Positions 35,176 to 43,650 of a stretch of DNA of 64,000 bases are shown in pieces. The DNA is from Sysuimicrobium calidum (GTDB lineage: Bacteria; Sysuimicrobiota; Sysuimicrobiia; Sysuimicrobiales; Sysuimicrobiaceae): the NCBI GenBank assembly GCA_031459935.1, contig JAVKHN010000003.1, forward strand, positions 50,796 through 114,795, given 5' to 3'. The notes under the pieces are model-generated. The model saw only the letters and a program-made list of their open reading frames with translations. It had not been told where the DNA came from and did not search any database. A program made the translations under genes and the position numbers. Every line of letters starts with the position of its first letter. Position 1 is the first letter of the stretch.

Positions 35176-38100
35176 TTACGCAAGCGGCGCGGGACCCGTC
35201 ATGGGCTGCGGGGCGAGCAGCACTTCCTCCCGGAGGGCCGCGAGGACCTCGCCGTAGAGCTGGGCGGTCTCCAGGGTGGTGAGGCAGGGGATGCGGTGCT
35301 CCACTGCGGCCCGGCGCAGCCGAAAGCCCCACCGCCGCGGGTCGTGGCCGGCGGTGGGAACGTTGATCAGGACGCCCACCTCACCCCGGCGGATGGCCTC
35401 CAGGGCCTCGGGATACAGCAGCGGACGGCACGGCACGCCTGCGGACTGCAGGGTCGCAGCGGTGCCCGGGGTCGCAAGGAGCGGGATCCCGAGCGCCTGG
35501 AGGCGGCGCGCGATGGGAACAACCCCCCGTCGGGCCCGTCGGGCCACGCTGAGGAGGGCCGCACCGCTCGGTGGGACCGTCCATCCTGCAGCCACGATGC
35601 CTTTGTAGAGGGCTGCGGGGAGGTTCCGGTCGATCCCCATCACCTCCCCTGTGGACCGCATCTCCGGCCCCAGGGCCACCTCCGCACCCATGAGCTTCTC
35701 GCTGCTGAACACGGGCACCTTTACCCCCACCCGCCGGGGGGCGGGGAACCGGTACACGCCGGGGTAGCCCAGGTCCGTCAGGGAACTGCCCAGCATGACG
35801 CGGGTGGCGATCTGCACCAGCGGCGCCCCCAGCACCTTGCTGATGAAGGGCACGGTGCGGCTCGCCCGCAGGTTCGCCTCCAGCACATACACCCGGTAGT
35901 CGTGCACCACGAACTGCACGTTCAAAAACCCCTGAACCCGCAGGGCCCGGTTGAGCTCCTGGAGGATTTCCACGACGCGCTCCGCCACCTCCGGGAGGAC
36001 GTTCGGGGCGGGGAAGATGGAGATGCTGTCCCCGGAGTGCACGCCCGCGGCCTCCACGTGCTCCATGATCCCGGGGAGGAGCAGGTTCACGCCGTCCCCG
36101 ATGGCGTCCACTTCCAGCTCCTGCCCCCGCAGGTACGCGTCCACCAGCACCGGGCGAGCCGGGTCCACCGCCAGGGCCGCGGCGACCAGCTCCTCTACTT
36201 CCTCCGCCTCGTACACGATCCGCATGCCCCGGCCCCCCAGCACGTAGGAAGGGCGAACCACCACCGGGAGCCCCAACCGGCGCACCAGCTGCTTGGCCTC
36301 CTCCACGGAGTGGGCCATTCCACCGTCCGGGTGCGGGATCCCGAGCTGATCCAGCAGGAGGTAGAACTTCCGCCGGTCCTCGGAAATGTCCAGGCTCTCC
36401 ACGGAGGTGCCCAGGATGGGAACTCCCGCCCGGGCGAGGGGGACAGCGAGGTTCAGGGCGGTCTGTCCCCCGAACTGCACCAGGACCCCCACGGGCCGCT
36501 CCTTGCGCACCACGTGCAGCACGTCCTCCACGGTGAGGGGCTCAAAGTACAGGCGGTCGGAGGTGTCGAAGTCCGTGCTCACCGTCTCCGGGTTGTTGTT
36601 CACCACCACGGCCCGCACCCCCGCCTCCCGGAGGGAGCGCACCGCGTGCACGGTACTGTAGTCGAACTCGATGCCCTGCCCGATGCGGATGGGCCCGCTC
36701 CCCAGCACCACCGCGCAAGGCCGCGGATCCTCCTCCGCCTCGTCCTCCTCCTCGTAGGTGCTGTAGTAGTAAGGGGTGGCTGCAGGGAACTCGCCCGCGC
36801 AGGTGTCCACCAGCTTGTAGACGGGCACGATCCCCGCCTCCTCCCGCTGGGCCCGTACCTCCTCCTCCGGGCGATGCTGCAGCCGGGCGATCTCCGCATC
36901 CCCAAGCCCCATGCGCTTGGCCATCCAAAGGGTCTGGGTGCTTCGATCCCTCTCTACCCGCCGCTCCATCCTCACGAGGCGCTCTAGCTCCCAGATGAAG
37001 AAGGGGTCGATGCCGCTTGCGGCCGCGAGCTCCTCCGGGCCTGCGCCCCGGCGCAGGAGCTCCGCCACGGCCCACAGTCGCTCGTCGCAGGGCGTGCGTA
37101 CCCGCTCCCATAGGGCCTCCTCGTCCATCCGGGCCAGGGCGGGGTGCCACAGGCCGCGGTTGGTGGATTCCACGGACCGTGCCGCCTTCAGGAGGGCCTC
37201 CGTGAAGGTGCGGCCGATGGCCATCACCTCACCCGTGGATTTCATCTGGGTACCGATACGGCGGTCCGCCTCCCCGAACTTGTCGAAGGGCCAGCGGGGG
37301 ATCTTCACCACCACGTAGTCCAGGGCCGGCTCGAAGCAGGCGGTGCCCCGGGTGATGGAATTCTGGATCTCCCACAGGCGATAGCCGAGGGCGATCTTGG
37401 CCGCCACCCGGGCGATGGGATACCCCGTGGCCTTGCTCGCGAGCGCACTGCTGCGCGACAGCCGCGGATTCACCTCGATCACGTAGTAGCGCTCGGAGTT
37501 CGGATCCAGGGCGAACTGCACGTTGCACCCGCCCTCCACCCCCAAAGCCCGTACGATCTCGAAGGCGGCCCGGCGCAGCATCTGGTGCTCGCGGTCCGAG
37601 AGGGTGAGGCTGGGAGCCACCACGATGCTGTCCCCCGTGTGCACACCCATGGGGTCCACGTTCTCCATGTTGCAGACGGCGATGCAGTTGTCGTCCGCGT
37701 CCCGCAGGATCTCGTACTCGATCTCCTTCCAGCCCGCCACAGACCGCTCCACCAGCACCTGACCGATGGGACTGGTGCGGATCCCCCGCTCCGCGGCCTC
37801 CCACACAGCCTCCCTTCCCCGGGCGAGCCCGCCTCCGGTTCCTCCCAGGGTGAAGGCGGGACGGATCACCACCTCCGCATCCCCCAGGGAGAGGGAGAAG
37901 TCCACGGCTTCTTCCGGGGTGCTCGCGACGATGCTCTCGGGTACGGGCTGCCCGATGCGCTGCATCTCCGCCCGAAACAGCTCCCGGTCCTCCCCCTTGT
38001 GGATGGCGGACAGTGGCGTACCGAGCACCTCCACCCCCAGGGCCGCGAGCACCCCCATGCGGTCCAGGGCCGCAGCCAAGTTGAGGCCTGTCTGCCCGCC

Positions 38101-38370
38101 CAGGGTCGGGAGCAGCCCCTGCGGCCGTTCCGCCTCCAGCACCCGAGCCACGAACTCCGGGGTGAGGGGCTCGATGTAGATCCGGTCCGCCACCTCCGGG
38201 TCCGTCATGATGGTGGCGGGATTGCTGTTGACCAGCACCACCTCCACCCCCTCCTCCGAGAGGGCCCGGCAAGCCTGGGAACCCGAGTAGTCGAACTCCG
38301 CGGCCTGCCCGATGGTGATGGGGCCGGAGCCGATCACCAGCACCTTCCGGATGTCCGGGCGCCGCGGCAT
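35176..38370 (-). CDS. carB: Carbamoyl-phosphate synthase large subunit
   Basis: A 1064-aa synthetase making carbamoyl phosphate from bicarbonate, ATP and ammonia supplied by CarA. Two homologous ATP-grasp halves begin at RKVLVIGSGPITIGQAAEFDYSG and AVVLGSGPIRIGQGIEFDYS (about residue 560). The C-terminal allosteric MGS-like domain (about 940-1060, LQALGIPLLATPGTA) is present. The start overlaps the carA stop as TGATG. Complete. The product feeds both arginine and pyrimidine synthesis. Confidence 0.97.
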   Translation of the reverse strand: MPRRPDIRKVLVIGSGPITIGQAAEFDYSGSQACRALSEEGVEVVLVNSNPATIMTDPEVADRIYIEPLTPEFVARVLEAERPQGLLPTLGGQTGLNLAAALDRMGVLAALGVEVLGTPLSAIHKGEDRELFRAEMQRIGQPVPESIVASTPEEAVDFSLSLGDAEVVIRPAFTLGGTGGGLARGREAVWEAAERGIRTSPIGQVLVERSVAGWKEIEYEILRDADDNCIAVCNMENVDPMGVHTGDSIVVAPSLTLSDREHQMLRRAAFEIVRALGVEGGCNVQFALDPNSERYYVIEVNPRLSRSSALASKATGYPIARVAAKIALGYRLWEIQNSITRGTACFEPALDYVVVKIPRWPFDKFGEADRRIGTQMKSTGEVMAIGRTFTEALLKAARSVESTNRGLWHPALARMDEEALWERVRTPCDERLWAVAELLRRGAGPEELAAASGIDPFFIWELERLVRMERRVERDRSTQTLWMAKRMGLGDAEIARLQHRPEEEVRAQREEAGIVPVYKLVDTCAGEFPAATPYYYSTYEEEDEAEEDPRPCAVVLGSGPIRIGQGIEFDYSTVHAVRSLREAGVRAVVVNNNPETVSTDFDTSDRLYFEPLTVEDVLHVVRKERPVGVLVQFGGQTALNLAVPLARAGVPILGTSVESLDISEDRRKFYLLLDQLGIPHPDGGMAHSVEEAKQLVRRLGLPVVVRPSYVLGGRGMRIVYEAEEVEELVAAALAVDPARPVLVDAYLRGQELEVDAIGDGVNLLLPGIMEHVEAAGVHSGDSISIFPAPNVLPEVAERVVEILQELNRALRVQGFLNVQFVVHDYRVYVLEANLRASRTVPFISKVLGAPLVQIATRVMLGSSLTDLGYPGVYRFPAPRRVGVKVPVFSSEKLMGAEVALGPEMRSTGEVMGIDRNLPAALYKGIVAAGWTVPPSGAALLSVARRARRGVVPIARRLQALGIPLLATPGTAATLQSAGVPCRPLLYPEALEAIRRGEVGVLINVPTAGHDPRRWGFRLRRAAVEHRIPCLTTLETAQLYGEVLAALREEVLLAPQPMTGPAPLA

Positions 38371-39464
38371 CAGCGCACCCCCGCCCGCTGGACCACGTCC
38401 TCCAGGAACCGGTCGAAGAGGTCCCGGCTGTCCCGGGGTCCGGGGCGGGCCTCCGGGTGGAACTGCACGGACCAAACCGGCAGGTGCTGGTGCCGGATGC
38501 CCTCCACGGTGCCGTCGTGGAGGTTGCGGTGGGTCACCACAAACCCCGTACCCACCAGACTCCCTTCGTCTACCGCGTAGCTGTGGTTCTGGGTGGTGAT
38601 GCGCACGCGACCGGTGGCGTGCTCCAGGACCGGGTGGTTGGAGCCCCGGTGCCCGAAGGGGAGTTTGAAGGTCTTCGCGCCCGCGGCCCGGGCCAGGATC
38701 TGGTGTCCCAGGCAGACCCCGAAGATGGGAAGCCGGCCGAAGAGGGTTCGCAGCCGCTGGGCCACGGCGTCGAGACGACGCGGATCCCCCGGACCGTTCC
38801 CCACCACGAGACCGTGGGGATGAAGCGCCAGGATCTCCTCGACCTCCACCAACCCGGGGAGCACGATCACCTCGCACCCCCGGGCGGCGAGCTCCCGGGC
38901 GATTCCCATCTTTATCCCGCAGTCCAGGACCGCGATGCGAGCGCCAGGCCCCGGAAGGAGGATGGGTTCTTCCGGCAGCACCTCCACCACCAGATCCTCT
39001 TCGGCGAGGTCCGGGAGCGACCGGGCCCGGGCCACGAGTTCGTCCGGATCCCACTCCCCGGCGGCGATCACCCCGCGCCGGAGCCCGTGGGTGCGCAGGT
39101 GGCGCACGATCCGTCGGGTGTCCACTTCCGCGATGGCCACGATCCCCTGCCCGCGCAGGTACTCGGAGAGGGTGAGGCGGCCGGCCCAGTGGCTGGTGTA
39201 GGGGCTGGCTTCCCGTACCACGAAGCCCCGCAGGAAGGGCCGGCGGGACTCCGCCCACTGGGGGCTCACCCCGTAGGTGCCCATCATGGGGAAGCTCATC
39301 ACCACGATCTGGCCCGCGTAGCTGGGATCCGTGAGCACCTCAGGATAACCGGTCATGCCCGTGGTGAACACCACCTCCCCACCCGAGATCCCCTCCGCCC
39401 CAATGGAGATCCCCCGCACCACGAGGCCGTCCTCCAGCGCGAGCCACCCGGGTTGCATATTCAT
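38370..39464 (-). CDS. carA: Carbamoyl-phosphate synthase small (glutaminase) subunit
   Basis: A 364-aa subunit with an N-terminal CPSase domain (LALEDGLVVRGIS, GEVVFTTGMTGYPEVLTDPSY) and a C-terminal class I glutamine amidotransferase with the nucleophile Cys in FGVCLGHQILARAAGA and the catalytic HPE-type triad near FHPEARPGP. The first ATG of ATGAATATG (39464) is taken as start; there is no ribosome site, and a -10 hexamer ends 7 bp before it. ARG boxes cover the start, so the gene is expected to be arginine-repressed. Confidence 0.96.
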   Translation of the reverse strand: MNMQPGWLALEDGLVVRGISIGAEGISGGEVVFTTGMTGYPEVLTDPSYAGQIVVMSFPMMGTYGVSPQWAESRRPFLRGFVVREASPYTSHWAGRLTLSEYLRGQGIVAIAEVDTRRIVRHLRTHGLRRGVIAAGEWDPDELVARARSLPDLAEEDLVVEVLPEEPILLPGPGARIAVLDCGIKMGIARELAARGCEVIVLPGLVEVEEILALHPHGLVVGNGPGDPRRLDAVAQRLRTLFGRLPIFGVCLGHQILARAAGAKTFKLPFGHRGSNHPVLEHATGRVRITTQNHSYAVDEGSLVGTGFVVTHRNLHDGTVEGIRHQHLPVWSVQFHPEARPGPRDSRDLFDRFLEDVVQRAGVR

Positions 39465-39489
39465 ACACTGAAGTGTATCACTATACACT
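39452..39489 (-). promoter_or_regulatory. Tandem ARG boxes over the carA promoter and start
   Basis: Two 18-bp boxes 2 bp apart: 39452-39469 (core TGCAT-ATTC-ATACA) and 39472-39489 (core TGTAT-CACT-ATACA). Both match all ten fixed bases of the ArgR consensus TGNAT-N4-ATNCA. The second box is the centre of a perfect inverted repeat GAAGTGTAT-CACT-ATACACTTC. The first box covers the carA ATG. Same layout as at argC. Confidence 0.82.
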
Positions 39490-39501
39490 TCGGGGTGTAA
39501 A
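39472..39501 (-). promoter_or_regulatory. carA promoter
   Basis: Minus-strand TTTACA (39496-39501), an 18-bp spacer, and TACACT (39472-39477). The -10 ends 7 bp before the ATG, predicting a leaderless mRNA. The -10 lies within the upstream ARG box. Confidence 0.55.
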
Positions 39502-39520
39502 GAAAACGCCCGCGTTTTCT
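39501..39520 (-). repeat. Perfect 8-bp inverted repeat upstream of carA
   Basis: AGAAAACG and CGTTTTCT with a 4-bp loop. On the minus strand it lies after the glycosidase-like gene and is followed by TCTTTACA, so it may be a weak bidirectional terminator; its last base overlaps the carA -35. It could also be an extra operator. Function not shown. Confidence 0.4.
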
Positions 39521-39637
39521 CCCTGCGGGCGCACAGATCTCCTCTCGCCTCCATCGCTCCCTCCCGGAGAGCATTAATGGTCGGCCACGCTGCTTAAAAC
39601 TCTAGCAGATGGGTGGGGAAAGGCGCAACGGGATTTC

Positions 39638-41227
39638 TCACCGCCCCGGGAGGGCCTCCCACAGCTCGTCCGTCAGATAGACGAGATCGAAGAGCATGAC
39701 TCCGGCCGTCTGCACTCGGGCTATCCGGAGGGCCTGCCGCAACCGCTCGGGACTGCCCACGAAATGGGGAAGGTACAGGGTGGCCACCACGGGGATCCTC
39801 TCGTTCACCAGTGAGCGGGCCAACATCGCCCCGCCCTCCAGGCTGTACGTGGGGTTTGCGCCCCGGCGCAGGGCTTCCCACACCGTGAGGGGCCGGTAGT
39901 ACAGCCCTACTGCGAGGAAGTCCAGGAGGGGCGCGTACCCCGCCCGGACCCAGGCCGTGCTCACCCAGGGGTACAGGGGCCGCACCTCCGGGTGGGCCCA
40001 GTTGGCACCCTCCTCGTAGTACACGGGATACCAACCCCCTACGTACGCACCCACCGCGATCCCCGGCCGCAGGGCCCGAGCCAGACGTGTGGCGGAGAGC
40101 ACGTAGGCATGGATGTTCCGGGCCCGGTAGCCAAGCCACGCCCGGTACAGCGGTCCCGGCTCCCGTGCCACCCAGTACCCTCGGGGCACATACCGGTAGA
40201 TGTCCTCCGGCCACCGCTCCACCGGCCGGCCCAGAAAGGCCTCGAAGTCCCGGCGGCTCCGTTCCGAGAAGTCCTGGGCGAGATCCTCGTACCGGGTGCG
40301 GTCCAGGATCACCCCATCTACGGGATAGCGGGTGAGAAGCTCGTACAGGACCGCGAGCTGGTAGAGGCGGACCTCCGGATGGGCAGGGTCTGTGAAGGCG
40401 AAGGGGCTGCGCCGCCAGCCCGGCTCCATCCGCACCCTTACCGGTCCGATCGCGGCCGGATCTCCCACCCGGAAGGCGCCACGCAGCCACGAGGCGGCCC
40501 TCCCGTGCCCTGCCAGAACGTACCCGTCCTCCGGGATCGGAGCGGGACCTGGATCGGGCTCGGTGCGCTCCCGATCCCGGACCTCCACCACCCGATCCTT
40601 CCGGACCACCACCTCCACCCCGTAGCGGGTGGTGGAGACGCGAGCGCCGATGGCCCGGGTGTACAGAATGAGCTGGTCCGCGTAGCGGGTGGTGTTCGCA
40701 CCATCGAGCTCGTACTCGGAGCCGTCCGGTGCCCGGACGGGCCGGGTGGCCACGTAGGCCACCCCGGCCCACTCCGGTCGTTCGAAGGCGGGGCCGGTCC
40801 GGTATGCGGAGAGTCCCTCCGAGAACGTGTTCACTCCTGCGAAAAACCGCATCCCCCGGGCGTGGGCCTCCCGCAGGAGCGTGCCCAGAAGGTCGTAGTC
40901 CCGGGGAAACCACACCACGGGGGGAGGATAGGCGGGGGAGCTGGTCCGGGGAATCGGGGATTCGTTGAGGACGGGCGCGAAGCGACTGGGATAGGTGACG
41001 TATCCCCATGCGTTCTTCGCCTCGAAGACCACGGCATCCACGCCCGCGGCTTTCGCCCGGTCCAGCACCCGCCGCACGCCTTCCACGGTGCTCAGAGCGG
41101 GGAGGTTCGCGCCGGGCTCGATCCACAGGGCGAGCCAGCTCCCGCGGGCCGGCAGAGCCGTGTGGCCCGGGGGAGCCGCCACAGCCACCGCGAGAAGCGA
41201 TGCCGTGAGGAGTCCCAGCAGCCTCAT
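39638..41227 (-). CDS. Secreted glycoside-hydrolase-like protein (GHL10-type TIM barrel)
   Basis: A 529-aa protein with a clear N-terminal signal peptide (LLGLLTASLLAVAVAAPPGHTA). After it, GSWLALWIEP, then RVLDRAKAAGVDAVVFEAKNAWGYVTYPS, and later PVDGVILDRTRYEDLAQDFSERSRRDFEAFLG resemble the putative glycosyl hydrolase family (GHL10 / DUF187-like) with a TIM barrel. The substrate is unknown, and I cannot assign catalytic residues with confidence beyond the conserved Asp in GVILDRTRYEDL. The ATG overlaps the TauE gene stop as ATGA, so the two genes are coupled. Confidence 0.7.
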   Translation of the reverse strand: MRLLGLLTASLLAVAVAAPPGHTALPARGSWLALWIEPGANLPALSTVEGVRRVLDRAKAAGVDAVVFEAKNAWGYVTYPSRFAPVLNESPIPRTSSPAYPPPVVWFPRDYDLLGTLLREAHARGMRFFAGVNTFSEGLSAYRTGPAFERPEWAGVAYVATRPVRAPDGSEYELDGANTTRYADQLILYTRAIGARVSTTRYGVEVVVRKDRVVEVRDRERTEPDPGPAPIPEDGYVLAGHGRAASWLRGAFRVGDPAAIGPVRVRMEPGWRRSPFAFTDPAHPEVRLYQLAVLYELLTRYPVDGVILDRTRYEDLAQDFSERSRRDFEAFLGRPVERWPEDIYRYVPRGYWVAREPGPLYRAWLGYRARNIHAYVLSATRLARALRPGIAVGAYVGGWYPVYYEEGANWAHPEVRPLYPWVSTAWVRAGYAPLLDFLAVGLYYRPLTVWEALRRGANPTYSLEGGAMLARSLVNERIPVVATLYLPHFVGSPERLRQALRIARVQTAGVMLFDLVYLTDELWEALPGR

Positions 41228-41970
41228 CGCACGAACAGGGCAAAGGCGATGACGAAGGCCACCACCACCACCGCCCGCTCCACGAATGCCCGTCCCAGGG
41301 CGCGGGCGATGCCCGCGGACGCGTAACCGCCCGCGACAGCGCCCAGGGCCAGCCACACCACGTCCGGCCACAGCACGGCCCGGGAGAACAGGAAGTAGGC
41401 GGCCGCCACACCGTTGCCCACCGCGGTGAGGATCCCCTTGATGCCGTTCATCTGGTGGATGTCATCCAGTCCCAGCAGTCCCAGGGTGGTGAGGATGAGG
41501 ATGCCGGTACCCGCCCCGAAGTAGCCGATGTACAGGCCGATGCCGAACTGCAGGAGGAGGGCCACCGGCCGAGTGGCGCGCCAGCCGGGAGGGAACAGGG
41601 TTCGGATGCGTCCCCGGACGGCCAGCAGCATCGCGGCCCCGAGGATGAGGAAGGGCACGACGGCGCGGAAGGTCTGGGTGGGCGTCCGGAGGAGGAGCCA
41701 GCCGCCCAGCATTCCCCCCACCAGGGTAGGCCATACGAGGTACCGGATCCACGGGCCGCTCCCCTCCATCTCCCGCCGAAACCCCCAGGCGCCCGCGAGG
41801 TTGCCCGGCCACAGGGCCACCGCGTTCGTGGCGTTCGCCAGTACGGGATCCCGGCCCAGCCACAGCATGGTGGGGAAGGAGATGAGGGTTCCGCCGCCGG
41901 CAATCGCGTTCACCGCACCTGCCGCGGCCCCCGCGGCGAGGAGGATCACCCCTTGTTCCACGGACCCCAT
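41224..41970 (-). CDS. TauE/SafE family membrane transporter
   Basis: A 248-aa membrane protein of the sulfite exporter TauE/SafE family, with about eight hydrophobic segments. The N-terminal motif GAVNAIAGGGTLISFPTMLWLG is the first family repeat, and GYFGAGTGILILTTLGLLGLDDIHQMNGIK is the second. Members export sulfoacetate, sulfite or other anions. The ATG at 41970 follows AGGT by 7 bp; a GTG at 41979 is possible. Coupled to the glycosidase-like gene downstream; the link between the two functions is unknown. Confidence 0.85.
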   Translation of the reverse strand: MGSVEQGVILLAAGAAAGAVNAIAGGGTLISFPTMLWLGRDPVLANATNAVALWPGNLAGAWGFRREMEGSGPWIRYLVWPTLVGGMLGGWLLLRTPTQTFRAVVPFLILGAAMLLAVRGRIRTLFPPGWRATRPVALLLQFGIGLYIGYFGAGTGILILTTLGLLGLDDIHQMNGIKGILTAVGNGVAAAYFLFSRAVLWPDVVWLALGAVAGGYASAGIARALGRAFVERAVVVVAFVIAFALFVR

Positions 41971-42026
41971 GGAATGCACCTACCGAGGCGGTATTGTCGC
42001 ACACCGCGCGTGTCCGCCACCAGGGG

Positions 42027-42923
42027 CTAGCGACAGGTCTCGGATCCGTGATCGGAGAACTGCGCGTCCCCGACTGCAAGGAACCGCCAGGAGTAGCCGT
42101 CAGGCCACAGCTCCAACCGCAGCACTCCGAAAGACCGGTCCGTAGCGGCCTCCCGCGCCCCCAGGGGATCGGGTCGCAGCCGGTAGAGGTTCCGGCCGCC
42201 GGTTCCCACCACGAACTGTCGGATCCCTCTGGGGGTGATCCGGCCCCGGGAATCCAGGGGCGCGTATCGCTGGTAGTTGTGGTCGTGCCCGGAAAGAACC
42301 AACTCCGCACCCGCCGCCTGCAGCAGCTCCCAGAAGGGCCGAACCTCCGGGAACCCGGTGTAGCGTCCCGCGGTGAAGAGGGGATGGTGCCAGAAGGCGA
42401 GGATGCACCGAGCCGAGCTCGTGGCGAGCACCTCCCGGAGCCACCGGTACTGCGGGGATCCTCCGCCACACCCCTCGACCGCCCAGCAGTTGGAGTTCAG
42501 AGCCAGGAGGAGCCACCGCCCCAGCCGGAAGGCGTAATAGCCGTGCTCCGGATCCCCCGCCCGATCCCCGAAGTAGGCGAAGTAGCCGCGTGCACGGGGC
42601 GTCTGGTACTCGTGGTTCCCCGGGACCGGATGCGTGATCCGCAGGTACCGCCCCCACGTGCGGTGGTAGGCGGCCCGATAGCGTCCCAGGGCGCCGTCAG
42701 GGTACTGGCCGTCACCCAGCATCAGCACCGCGTCCGCGCCTTCCAAGAAGGCCGCGGTGTCCGCGTCCCGGCAGGCAGATTCCATACGGGGGATCTCCGG
42801 AGAACACGCCACATCTCCGGCGGCCACCACCACATAGGGCCTCTCCGGGGCACCCCAAATCCCCACGGAGGCCAGGAAGGCCACCACGACCGCCAGGCAA
42901 AGGGGGAGGAGCTTCCTACACAT
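42027..42923 (-). CDS. Secreted calcineurin-like metallophosphoesterase
   Basis: A 298-aa protein with a signal peptide (LLPLCLAVVVAFLASVGIWGA) and the five metallophosphoesterase blocks: AAGDVA, MLGDGQYPDG, VPGNHEYQT, FWHHPLF and SGHDHNYQRY. The arrangement resembles purple acid phosphatase-like exported enzymes. Probably hydrolyses phosphomonoesters outside the cytoplasm. The start overlaps the rsmE stop by 8 bp. A stretch of 46 bp separates its stop from the TauE gene. Confidence 0.87.
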   Translation of the reverse strand: MCRKLLPLCLAVVVAFLASVGIWGAPERPYVVVAAGDVACSPEIPRMESACRDADTAAFLEGADAVLMLGDGQYPDGALGRYRAAYHRTWGRYLRITHPVPGNHEYQTPRARGYFAYFGDRAGDPEHGYYAFRLGRWLLLALNSNCWAVEGCGGGSPQYRWLREVLATSSARCILAFWHHPLFTAGRYTGFPEVRPFWELLQAAGAELVLSGHDHNYQRYAPLDSRGRITPRGIRQFVVGTGGRNLYRLRPDPLGAREAATDRSFGVLRLELWPDGYSWRFLAVGDAQFSDHGSETCR

Positions 42924-43650
42924 CCTCGGTTTGCCGAGACCACCCTGCGGCGCAAAACCAGGAAAGGATCACCGCCGCGGCCGCGAGCCCAGCTGTCTCC
43001 GTCCGGAGCACGAGAGGTCCCAGGCTTACGGCCTCCGCGCAGGCCCGCAGCCTCCGCACCTCCTCCTCCGCAAACCCACCCTCAGGGCCCACGAACATCG
43101 CGAGGTCGGTGAGCTCCTGCGTTCTCTCAAGCATCCGGAGCAGGGGACGACCCCCACCCTCCCACAGGAAAACCCGGAGAGAGTGCCGCGCGAAAGCTGC
43201 TGCGGCCTGCGCAAACGGCATGGGATCCGCCACCTCCGGGACCTGGGCTCGACGACACTGCTTGCTGGCCTCCGCGGCGATGCGCCGCCACCGCTCCACC
43301 CGTCCCCCTGCCTTTACGGATCGCTCCATCGCCACCGGTACGAAGCGTGCAATCCCCAGCTCGGTCCCCATGCGGACCACGGTGTCCATCTTGTCCCCCT
43401 TGGGCACCCCCTGGTACAGGGTGAGCCGATAGGGAAGTGTCAGACCCTCCCGCGGCCGCAGCACGCGGGCCACCACCCCGGGGGAGGTCCGGAGGAGCTC
43501 CGCCTCCCACTCCCCGCCTCGGCCATCGAAGGCCAGGAACACGTCCCCCACCCGCATCCGGAGGACGCGCAGGGCGTGGCGGGCCTCCCGGGCATCCAGG
43601 TGCAGGAGATGGGGATCCCCCGGATCCGGCTTCACGAGCAACCGGTGCAT
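42916..43650 (-). CDS. rsmE: 16S rRNA m3U1498 methyltransferase RsmE
   Basis: A 244-aa SPOUT methyltransferase: an N-terminal PUA-like RNA-binding part (HALRVLRMRVGDVFLAFDG) and a C-terminal trefoil-knot domain with QGVPKGDKMDTVVRMGTELG, VGPEGGFAEEEV and LGPLVLRTETA, the SAM-binding signature. It overlaps prmA by 19 bp and is in the common dnaJ-prmA-rsmE order. Confidence 0.95.
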   Translation of the reverse strand: MHRLLVKPDPGDPHLLHLDAREARHALRVLRMRVGDVFLAFDGRGGEWEAELLRTSPGVVARVLRPREGLTLPYRLTLYQGVPKGDKMDTVVRMGTELGIARFVPVAMERSVKAGGRVERWRRIAAEASKQCRRAQVPEVADPMPFAQAAAAFARHSLRVFLWEGGGRPLLRMLERTQELTDLAMFVGPEGGFAEEEVRRLRACAEAVSLGPLVLRTETAGLAAAAVILSWFCAAGWSRQTEDV

